Below are positions 11,757-21,671 of a stretch of 64,000 nt of DNA, piece after piece. This stretch comes from Zygnema circumcarinatum (taxonomy: Eukaryota > Streptophyta > Zygnematophyceae > Zygnematales > Zygnemataceae). The stretch lies in contig CM074809.1 of assembly GCA_037447605.1 (NCBI GenBank), positions 3,365,754 to 3,429,753 on the forward strand, read 5' to 3'. A model generated the notes under the pieces. It saw only the letters and a program-made list of their open reading frames with translations, was not told the origin of the DNA and searched no databases. The position numbers were made by a program, and so were the translations under genes. Position 1 is the first letter of the stretch; each line of letters starts with the position of its first letter.

Positions 11757-11826
11757 TGCTTGTTGCTTGCTTCTTGCTTCTTGCTTCTTGCTTCTTACTG
11801 CTTGCTTCTTGCTTCTTGCTACTTGC
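11757..11826. repeat. CTTGCTT short tandem repeat
   Basis: Tandem TTGCTTC/TTCTTGC heptamers. Non-coding. Confidence 0.85.
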
Positions 11827-12275
11827 GAATTACATACAACCCTATGGAAAAATTATTACATAAACAACTACAAACTACAAAGGCACACAAAGAGACAATA
11901 ATGGCAAAGATAAAGCGAAAACAATTCATATTCGAAAAACAAAAACAAAGAGACAATGTTTTCTATGCGCACCTTTCCTTCTCTACCCTTTCCTCAGTCA
12001 TTTCCCTCTGTTTTTCCCTCATTTTTTAGCCATTGGCTTTGGTGTCGCAAAGGTGCCACATACTTCAATTTCGTTTTTTTCCTTCTCAAGCAAGCATCAT
12101 CGAATAGCCATCCAAGAGAATGGAAGCAAAAATCTGACAGTGAAAATTTGCCAATCATGTACTCAAATTAATTAAACAAGAAGAATAATAATTCCAAGCC
12201 TAATCAATTGCTTCTAAAGCGTAAGAGTTGTAACAAACGATAAGGACAAAATAGATGACTTAAAATTTTTCCAAG

Positions 12276-12345
12276 GTTGCCTTTTAATGGTAAAGCACAC
12301 AGGTAGGTAGCAAGAGGTCCAAAGTTCAAACCTTGCTAGAGGCAG
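12276..12345 (+). other. tRNA-like segment with A-box and B-box resemblance (possible SINE head)
   Basis: The segment reads TAATGGTAAAGCAC (resembling the A-box/D-arm of a tRNA) and, about 30 bp on, AAAGTTCAAACCTT (resembling the B-box/T-arm). I could not fold a full cloverleaf with acceptor and anticodon stems, so this is not called a tRNA gene. A tRNA-derived SINE or degenerate tRNA is possible. Confidence 0.2.
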
Positions 12346-13895
12346 GGATTCGTTGTAGGATCGACGACACTACCATCGAGACTTTCACGGAATGCGATCT
12401 CCCTCCTCCCTCTAACAGAAAATCTCCAATTTTGAAGGAACATAGAAACGAAGAAAAGTTTCGAGAGGACAAGAGCCGTACAGCTCACATTGTACCATAC
12501 GGTCAAACTTTAGAGTACTCGTTTCGAAGTCGCATTACCGACCAGTTTTTCTCGGTACTACTTCCGAACTCAAAGTTTGCCACGTAACTCTGACGGGGTG
12601 GGGTTCCATGGAGCAGTTTGGCGTTGTGTGTGACGCTTTTACGAGTTCCATGAGGGTCGTTCTTGACGACGTGGCACCTACATGACACCAAGATGGTGCC
12701 AACGTGGCGCCAACATGGCTGCCACGTTGGCGCGCTGCACGAGTTTTCCACGAATATGTTGAATTTCAGGAAGGTTGAATATTTGCCTTTTTATATCTCG
12801 TATTATCTTATTAACCTTGCCTCGATGCTCGGTTGGGTGTCTGAAGTCTTCCTTCGCCAGTGCGCCCATCGCTCCTTTGAGATGCACGGCACCGGCAGCC
12901 CTCCCCCAGCAATCCTTGCAACTTTTTATCGACAGCGCATTTCTGTCGCTCTGCAGCGGTGCCTTGCTTCCACTATCCTTCGGCGGGCAACGGTTGTTGG
13001 GACCCGCCCCGGTGGCCTTCCGCCCCTTCCTACGCGTGCTGCGCCACACATCAGCGACCTTCGCGGCTGCTTCTAGTGCCGTGTTGTTGAGCCTAGAAGT
13101 AGCTTTCCGTTTTGAGGCTTTCTTTTTGTCCTTATGTTCATTGTGACCGCGCGTCTTCTGGTTCCCTATGTCGGTTTTATCCATGTACATTTGATGGCCT
13201 TGCCATCGTGAGTTCAATCAAACATCATTCTCTCATTAACCTTGAATACAATTAGAACCTTGAATTACCTTGAATTCGTCAATGGTATTGTTGATCTTGA
13301 GGTCTTGGAAAATGCAATTACGACGGTATAGTGATCTCCAATCGGGTTTCGCCACGTGGATATCCCAAGGATAAAGTGTCGACGCCACGTACGGGGCTTG
13401 TTGCCACGTTGGCTCGCAGCCATCGACCGCGGTGGCCGCCGGTCAAGGGCCGGTTTCAAGGGTTTAGGGTTTTAGGGTACCAGCATCCTCGATGGAGGGG
13501 GCAGCACAGAGAGCAGTTGTGCTTCTTCTTCCCTTTCTTGGTTTCCTTTTCAACTTCATGTGCTTGTTATCCCTCCAAATGAAGGTTGTGCCCTTCCATG
13601 TGGCAACATCTCCAACTGAAAGAAGTTTCGATCCAAGATAACAGCTGGGCAAATTCGGTGACACCAGCAATGGGGCAAGGAAGAGGGAGAGACTCGCTGC
13701 CCCTCCCCCACTCTTCGTAGCAAACTTTGACCTAATCTCCACATCACTCCGCGAGCCTTCCCCCCCACGCCAACAATTGCACAACTCTTCCTCCGATTCC
13801 TGAACCTATGAACAGGCGACAATTTGCCGCGGCCTATATTCTACATTTCGATAATGTTAACGATTTTTTCACAAGCGATTTGTAACCCTGAGCCT

Positions 13896-16800
13896 TCATA
13901 GCGAATAGCAGGAGCTTGGAACTCCGTAGTCTCTCCTGGAACGGAGAGATGAATCTCGGCCGTTCGTTCGCCTTGTCTCTATTCTCCACTCATTGTTGTA
14001 AAGCTTGAAATGCAAAATCTGCCAACCGAAACCACTTGGGTAAGTCACTGTCGGATACAAACGAGTACTCCTATCTCCTTGACCGTAGATACAGATGCTC
14101 AATTGTAAACTATGCGAGCATGTACCGCATAATGTCATGTGATGCATGAAGATGCAATGTGATGCATGGATCCCATGCCATGTCCCACCTGCAAAAGGGT
14201 GTCTATGGCATCATCCCCGTGGAGCATGCTGGTCCCAAAGGACCATGCATCCCTCTGCTCATGAACCGCCTTCTGCCGATTCGCCTCCTCCTTCGCAACA
14301 GAGTGGAAGGTGAACCGCTGCCAAGTCTTCTGAACTCTCTGCTGCATTCTGTCTCCTTTTGTTTCCGATACTGCCTGCAGTTGTCAGCCAACCACCAACA
14401 GGCAAATTGGACATTAATGAAGGTCGGCTATATCTCCTCATTTCTGCAACGTGATCAACTTGAACATGTCAACAAATAGTTTGCTGGCTCCTATAACAAT
14501 GAAAGGAAATGGGAGGGCAAAACAGAGATGAGAGAGGAAATGGAGTGCCTCACTCACTCTCAAAATGTGAACAAGATTTGGGATGTCAACCTCCTTCACA
14601 CGGATTGAAAAGCTGCTATAGTCAAGGAACTTCTGAAAAGGCAGATGAATCCCATCCTGCAAAAATAATTGAATTTTTTTGAAAGTCAGACAGGGAAGAC
14701 TGAATCACGAAGAAAAGAAAAGGAGCGAAGCGCCGAAGAAAAACAAAAGAGGGTTTCGAAAGAGAACCATTCACTGCCTACCAGTAGGAGCAGGTACGAT
14801 ACTAGGTTTCTGTCTAGATAGTGAACAAAATGAGGCCTGTCAGCCAGCCTGCCTCCCTCTCACTCTCTCCACTCTCTCTCTCTCTCTCTCTCTCTCGCTC
14901 TCCCTCTCTCTCGCTCTCCCTCTCTCTCTTTATTCCTCTCCCCAAAAGATCCCCACCTGAATAATGACAGGAATGCAGCCATGCTTCATGGCCATCTCCA
15001 TGTCTCGACTGAACCCATTTTCGGGCAGAACTCCACAAAATTTCGCATTTGCCAACTGCTTAAAAGCCCCTCGAAAACCATCAACATACAGCTCGTTAGC
15101 AACGTCGAATCAATGCAGCGTTTCTTCACTTCCCCTCCCTCACTTGCTCTGTCGATGGGAGTTTGGTCTCACCTCATTACCCTGTTCTGAACTCAAAACA
15201 TTGGTGACTACCACATCTTCCTCTGCCTTCACCCCTTGCAGCTCTCCTGCTAAATTCGGAACGGAGGCAAAGGCGTGTGCTAAAGCTTGGCGGATGCCCA
15301 TACTGAAGCTGTAAGCTCCAAGAAGACCGAAAAGGCAAAGTCAATCGCGACGATCGTGTCAAATAAGACAACAATTGAACCTATATTTTTGTGATAAAAA
15401 ATAAAACAATATCAAGCTCTTCTTGCTATGTTTTTGCAAACTTACACTGTTTTCTGCTGTTTGTTTGTTGTTTTCTTAGTTCTACTGCAATCTTTAAGGA
15501 AGTGAAGAGGGGTTTAACCGCCATTTTCCGCCATAGCTACTCAAAAAGGCATGAATGGAAGTGGCTAGAATTGGAACGCACCCATGTGCTTTAGGCCCAC
15601 CAGCAAAGCTATACCCCAGCTTTCCTGCGAAGTAAAATAGGGTCGTCCGCTCTTTAAAGGGTCTGCAAGACAAAAAGAACTAATAATCAGCGATAAAGCA
15701 TGACAACCTAACAAACACACCAACACATAGAAATCCTGTGGTCGGACGTCCTAACGTCGCGCTTAGCACCTACAAACCAAACCAAAACCAAACTAAACCA
15801 TGGTCTAAAGCAATCACTGGTTCCTCTTTCTCAACTCCCTTTTCATCCATCTCGTTCACCTCCCTCTTCACTCATGTCTCTCACCTTCCTCTTCACCCAT
15901 GTCTCTCACCTCCCTCTTCACCCATGTCGCTCACCTCCCTCTTTATCCACGTCTCTCACCTCCCTCTTCACCCATGTCTCTCACCTCCCTCTTCACCCAT
16001 GTCTCTCACCTCCCACTTCACCCATGTCTCTCACCTCCCTCTTCACCCACCTCTCTCACCTCCCTCTTCACCCACCTCTCTCACCTCCCTCTTCACTCAC
16101 CTCTCTCACCTCCCTCTTCACCCACCTCTCTCACCTCCCTCTTCACTCACCTCTCTCACCCCCCTCTTCATCCATGTTTCTCACCTCCCTCTTCCCCCAT
16201 GTCTCTCACCTCCCTCTTCACTCACCTCTCTCACCTCCCTCTTCACCCACCTCTCTCACCTCCCTCTTCATCCATCTCTCTCTCACCTCTTCCAATACAT
16301 CTGCGCCATTTGGTCGGCGTCAGGAGGCATCCATACAGGCATGACCACATCCTTCCAGGGGTCGAAGCAGTCATGCCCTCCATAGAACTCTTGGGGAAGT
16401 TCGTCCCACCGATCCTCCTTAACTGTTGTTGCAGACGTGACGTGACGCTTCATGGTGTTGCCCCAGTGGGAGAGGATTGTGCTGTTCCATATACTCCTCG
16501 GAGAGAGGCAGCCGCCCTCATCCCCACCTAATGCCTTCACGCATAGAAATTCGAAAAGTACAGCTACTTGAATGAATAAGTGATTGGTGTATTGACAAGT
16601 GGGAAGACTATGAAGGCGAAGAATGTTCTTACTGCCAGGGTTTTCAGTCTCAATAATGCAAGTTTGTCTCCTGAAGGGAGTTGTGGCGATGGAAAAACGT
16701 TGAAAAGGTAAAATAGAACCGATCGAAAAAGGAAGAAGTGCTCTTTTGCACATACCCACAAGTGGTCTCGTCCATTGTATCGATCCCAAAAGGGGTGAGT

Positions 16801-19800
16801 TCCTTTGATAAACTCATATGCTCGCTGATACAGATCTGCAACAAACCACGCTCGACTGCCGTCCATGTGCTTCTGCTCACATATTGACATCAGAATGAGC
16901 AAGCTCTTCAACCACTAATGCAAGGAAATAAGATATGGAAAAGAATGGAAAGATGTGCCGATTTTGCATCAGGGCTATTTTCAGATTGCCTTACCGGAAT
17001 GACGAGAGGTGGTGAATCGTCGGCTCTTTCCATGAGACATGTCCCGAACACTGGAACATAGAAGTAGTCAGCTTCGTGGGGATTTATAGTACGATGTGGA
17101 CTGGAAAGCAGCCCCTCATAAAGGGCAACCTGCCGAATGCAATCAGTTTAATTAGTTTGATAAGAGGCTTTAGAAAGCAGCCAAAAATTGCATGGAGGGA
17201 TGGAGCAACACAAGCGATTAAACCTCAAAAGGTAAGCAAGGAACAGCAGTTCCAAGGTTTCATCGAAACCTTTTTGTTCACTCTCAATGTCAACTCCCAC
17301 AAGGTCCAAGAATGTGGTCCATCCTCAATGCTTTCTAAAGGAGAAAGTAAGGCAGACCCACCTCAAGGCCGTATCGCTGCCCTTGATGGAACACTGTACG
17401 GTTCTTCTCATCATAGAACCGTAAAGCGCAATGCTCTTTCCATTGCCGACCCTGCAAGAAAATTTTGAAAAAGAAATAAAATTTGTAGGAGAACGATAAG
17501 CATAGGAGTCATAGCATAGCAAATGACTAAAATGTCATAGACCCCGAAAAAAATTCTCAATAAAGGAAAAGTCAGCCATGAGTTAATGCAGATTGGCTCA
17601 CCTGTAACAGCCCAATATTGAACTCAGAGGGCATTTCATAAATGTAGATAAGGGGCCTCTTGCGATTATTTCTCAGCACCACGTCTTCTGCTAACAGTCT
17701 CCTCCTGCCACCTGGTCTCTGCTGGTAAGCTTCACCTCCTTTTTTCTCTTTAAAAAAGGTCAACCATGGTGGCATGGGGGCCGATGGCAGAGTCAAAGCG
17801 GAAGGAATGCTGCAATCGGCTCCATAGAAATCGCCAGAACACTGCCATGCATGCCAACAGATGTCAATCTCATGTGTCTTTTCTCTGAACAGAACTTCTC
17901 CAAAAAAAAGGAACCAATTTTACGTTTGTTTAGGGGGTTCCTTTAGCTTCTCAACTAGAATGAGGGAGGAACAACAACATAACAGAACAATAACAGAACA
18001 ACAACAATAACAGGATGACAACAGAACAGAACAAAATAACAGAACTGACCTGGCAAAACCCATCGACACAGATTCCGTTCCCTGAGCACTGGTTGACACA
18101 GAACGGCTCTGTTGGTATTTCGCAAAGCTTGCCTGTTCGTCCATCGTAACGGCATGCACATCGGCTGCTGAACCTATGGGTGTTTGAAAAAGGGTCTGCC
18201 TCTAAATCCATATTACACCAACCGAGTCGACGTTCGTCCTTAGAATACAGGAGGTCCTCGTCCACGTGGCTCCACAAGAAAGTTCCTGAGCTGCCACGTG
18301 GCAGCACATCATTGCATTAGTCGGAATCAACAAACCGCAATACTGATCCAACAGCTCCCATGCAATATGAGCAATTTTGAGCATAATGGTGAGGTCCAGG
18401 TTGAAACACTCTTAACATAATGTCAAACTGCATCCTACATTGAGAGACTTTCGGCCACATACCTGTCAGTTGAAAGGCCGCATGGTGCAACTGCAGGTCG
18501 ACGAGGAAAGGCTCCTCGTGATCCACAAAAGCATTGTCCTGATCTTTCATCACATTCTGCTGCACAAATAGTCGCAGAAAGACGAGCTTTGAGAGGAGCA
18601 GTGTGAAGGAAGGGCGGGACTTTGGCATCATTTGAAGCACCTTCTGCCTCCTCCAGACTGTGTTCAGCTTCTGCCACATCTGAAGGTCGCCTGCATCCGA
18701 TGCTTTTCTCTTCGCTGCAATCCAGTCCTGCAATGCAACAGAACCACTTTGGCGATGAACCAGATCAGAACTACTTTCTGATGAAGAGGTAACTTTTTCG
18801 GATAGGACGTTCACAAAAGATTGAACAAGGAAATCTGAAAAGCTTTGAAGCTGTGCACAGACCCAAAGCTTATCCGCTGCCCATAGCATGATTCAGTGTT
18901 GGCGTTTCTTTTGAACAGATGATGTCCTAGGGCCCATAGATGCTACTGCTTCTCATGAAAACTCTCGAACCCGAAACACAAAAACCCTATAATCACAGGG
19001 TCTCCAGGCTTTCCGGCAAATTGTGTGACTGTTTTAAGGCGTAACTCGCTCTCCCACTACACCTAGTGCTCATTCCGTGTACGGCTTAAAGATTACAACG
19101 TAAAAAACAAAACCAGCAAACTCTGCTATGGATTTAGGCTGTTTCCTTTCCCTGAAACCTACAAACACTAAAGGATGTTGGAAGCAGTCTCACCTGTGGC
19201 GCCAAACTGACAGCTGCAAGTTCCTTCTTTGGCATTGCAGACACCCTTCCGAGAGCAGAAAGCAGGACACGTCTCTCCATAGAGCACCTGGCTTGTAAAA
19301 ATCATTCATCTGCAGAGTTGCTTCAGTTGGAGTGACAATGTACTGCATCACTCTCTTTGACTTCGAAGTGTGTGGAATTCTCCAAGAAAAAGGGGGGGGG
19401 GGGGGCACAAGGGGCGTGAGGGGGATACGAAGTACAGTTTGCTCTTCTAGAAAGGTGACAAGATTTTTCCAAATTAACAAAGGCCTTATCATTAAGCTTA
19501 CTCTTCATCAGGATATTCAAGTATGTAACACTTCCTTGCCAAGTTCAATTTCTCGGCCTCATTTTCCTCGTATGACTGCTGCCTTTGTTCCAGCTATATT
19601 GATATATTTGGACACAAATTCCTTAAATCTTCATCAAATAAGCGGCAACATACTTCAGTTGTCGCACCTGCATGCATGAATACGTCTTCGAAATCTCTAC
19701 TGATTGCTTGATAAAAATACACTCTCATAAAAGTGACTTCTTACCTCATCAACTAACACTGGAGCAGACGCACCCCCACACCTTTTCAGCCAATCTCCCA

Positions 19801-20917
19801 CTTGACTCTTCCAAGCGGCTCCTCTCCACATTGTGCTTAACTTAGCTTTAGTGTCTGAGCCACTCTCTTCCGGCTTCTCCACCGGCTTCTGCGCCTCAGA
19901 ATGCTCCTCCAACGGTTTTTGCATGCCCTCGCCATCCCTGAAGCTTCCGGCTTTTCCTCCTTCCCCTCCTACACCAGCAGAGGGCTCCACTTCAAAGTCC
20001 TCCTTACTTTTTTTGTCTGCGCTATCGCCTCCCGCGCCCTCATTTTCAAAAGTTGCTCCATCCCCCAAACTATCAAAATTTCCATCGTTTGCTGCTCCAC
20101 GACCTTCCTCAACCTTTCCCTTTTCCTCGTCTCGTTGTCGACCACGAGGCAAGGATTGACCTTTCGAACTCCCTTCCTCCATTACAGATTCTTCTTCATC
20201 GGACTCTTCTCCAGCTTCAGAAAATTTCCCTTTCTGCGTATCCCTGGCATTGTCACCTCCCCATTCATTCTCAGTCTCTGTCTCACTGGCACCTCCAGGC
20301 ACTGCCTCCGTCTTGCCCTTACTAGAATCCTGGTCAGGTTGACCTCCCCTCGTCCCTAATCCCCACTCTTCTCTATCTTCAGGACTACCCCACTCTCCCT
20401 CAAAACTACCTCCTCTACTCCCGCCCTCGCTCCCATTGTACCAACCCCTACTCCCCTCCTCTCCCGCTTCTGAACTCAACCCCGGAGGCCCACTCTCTTT
20501 CTCCTCCTGCGAGTTCGGAGCCGGCCTTGCAAATCCTGCATGTCTGGAGAGAAGCGACGGCGCTGCAACGACCGCCGTGAACAGCAAAGCTCCTGCAGCC
20601 AGCCATATCATGGTTTTCTGACCGTTCCCAGAAGCTCCATCCCTCGGAGAAGAGGGAGCACTTCTCGAAATGGAGAAGCTGCTGAAAGGGGGAGGCTTGG
20701 GCCGCGGAAAAGCAGGCGCCTTCGGCATCCAACGCGCAAGGTGAGGGCGAATCTGGGAGCGAAGAAGCGTCGAGGGGTCAGGGATAGGTAGACGACTGCT
20801 TAGACTGGGAGCGAGAAGATGCTCCCTCTCTAGCGGATCCATGGCGGCAGGGAGGCGAGGAGGGAGAGCGGGAGGGGCCGTTGGGAGGAGGGCGAGCCAA
20901 GTGCCAACCATTGGCAT
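13896..20917 (-). CDS. GT47 exostosin-family glycosyltransferase with EGF modules, ExAD-like extensin arabinosyltransferase
   Basis: Model: complement(join(13896..14018, 14189..14374, 14558..14656, 14957..15091, 15173..15308, 15582..15662, 16287..16534, 16756..16872, 16995..17129, 17362..17451, 17602..17841, 18050..18290, 18463..18727, 19194..19287, 19745..20917)), 1120 residues; all fifteen exons join in phase. Residues 102-120 form one membrane span (type II, Golgi). Then comes an acidic Gly/Ser/Glu stem to about 390, an EGF-like module (CPAFCSRKGVC...CSC...GLDC), a Cys-rich block with CDERSGQCFCG, RRLGWCN and CACRYDGRTG, and a second EGF-like module (CSGNGICVDGFCQCSGDFYGADC). The GT47 domain (about 655-1085) shows LIYIYEMP, DYFYVPVFG, NGRDHLW, IWNSTILSHWG, RTTLFYFAGKLG, FCGVLPENG and KHGCIPVIIQDGI. 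This order is that of Arabidopsis ExAD, which adds the fourth arabinose to extensin hydroxyprolines. The stem is some 300 residues longer than I recall for ExAD. A second in-frame ATG is at 20842. Confidence 0.9.
14867..14940. repeat. (CT)n microsatellite in a GT47 intron
   Basis: CT-rich tract within the intron 14657-14956, starting about 17 bp from the 5' splice site as transcribed. Confidence 0.9.
15841..16286 (-). repeat. 25-bp minisatellite (about 17 units) made of copies of a 5' splice-site motif
   Basis: Read on the transcribed strand, each unit begins GTGAGAGAGG and ends GAAGAGGGAG, so successive units present GGGAG|GTGAGAG. The array fills the start of the intron 15663-16286 and directly abuts the true exon end, which reads GGAAGAG|GTGAGAGAG. 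Most units keep an intact GGTGAG; the sequence of units varies by single bases (GGTGGGTGAAG or CATGGGTGAAG). Confidence 0.95.
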
Positions 20918-21159
20918 TGCGCTTGGGTGTCTAAGTTAGAACCAGTACATTGATTCGGCTCTTAGCTAATGATTCGCTAGAAATGTACTGCTTTTGGTAT
21001 GTTTGTTGCCGTCATGTGGAAGATCAAATCACGCCCAGATACGGTACGGTGGGGGAAAAAGGGAAAGCGGGAAACTCACGGGACGGAATTCGCGGAGCCA
21101 ATAGAATTGCTTCGTTTGTTCCTCAGAAATGGACCCGAACTACGGAACAAACTACAAAA

Positions 21160-21212
21160 CAGAAACTGCAAACTGCAAACTGCGAACTGCGAACTGCAAA
21201 CTACAAACTGCA
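21160..21212. repeat. CTGCAAA heptamer tandem repeat
   Basis: About seven copies of CTGCAAA/CTGCGAA/CTACAAA in a divergent promoter region. Confidence 0.9.
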
Positions 21213-21362
21213 AGCCTTGTGATTCGGTTTGACCGAAGACGGGATAGAATTACAATAATAAGGCATGGGTCAATCTCGCCGCGTAAGCATTTCGTGCCAC
21301 GTGAAGAGTTTTCATTGGTTGACCTGGAAATATCGAAATACATTGTACCGTGTTTTTAAACG

Positions 21363-21402
21363 ATATATTGTATCGTGTCGTATCGTGTCATATCGTTGTC
21401 TG
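21363..21402. repeat. Degenerate GTATC repeat, reverse complement of the 5.7-kb GATAC tract
   Basis: Reads GTATCGTGTCGTATCGTGTC and neighbours; same pentamer family as 5691-5870 but opposite orientation. Confidence 0.7.
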
Positions 21403-21671
21403 GTGTCCCAATTTCCCTGAATGCAAGCGCTCCTTATGTGAGGTCTTCCGCCTCGGCAGATATTTTTTTCTTTTTTCCTTTATCAAATTCTAGCCTGCTC
21501 TTAGCTCAGGATTTGCGAAAGAAAGGATCTGGGAGAGTAAGAGAAAGGAAAGGTGAGGATTTGGGCGTTTAGTATCCCGTTATTGAGCATGATTTGAGTC
21601 TCTTTTGATGGTATACTTCTCTGGGAATCGCAGAATACAAAGGAAAGGCGCCCTGCAGGGTCCTGGAAGCC

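Larger units (their letters stand above)
10449..13895. other. Intergenic region between ExAD-like GT47 and GID8
   Basis: About 3.4 kb with no supported exon; GID8's 5' leader probably occupies the left part. It contains CT-rich hexamer repeats (11035-11212), three 58-bp tandem repeats carrying TTTAGGG (11372-11545), a CTTGCTT repeat (11757-11826) and a tRNA-like segment (12276-12345). It also holds ACGT elements near 11320, 12587, 13352, 13382 and 13402, and telomere-like GGGTTTAGGG near 13462. Confidence 0.55.
20918..21671. other. Divergent gap between the GT47 gene and the 740-residue orphan gene
   Basis: No exon seen. It holds GATACGGTACGGTGGG (GTAC core, near 21040), GTGCCACGTGAAG (near 21295), a CTGCAAA heptamer repeat (21160-21212) and a GTATC repeat (21363-21402). 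It is probably a shared promoter region. Confidence 0.55.

Noticed and set aside
12250-12450. A functional tRNA gene
   Set aside because: The acceptor and anticodon stems do not pair when folded by hand and no discriminator or terminator run follows.
15738-16531. Three overlapping plus-strand frames of 156-215 codons rich in Ser, Pro, His and Leu
   Set aside because: They are readings of the 25-bp minisatellite; the minus strand carries the GT47 exons on both sides.
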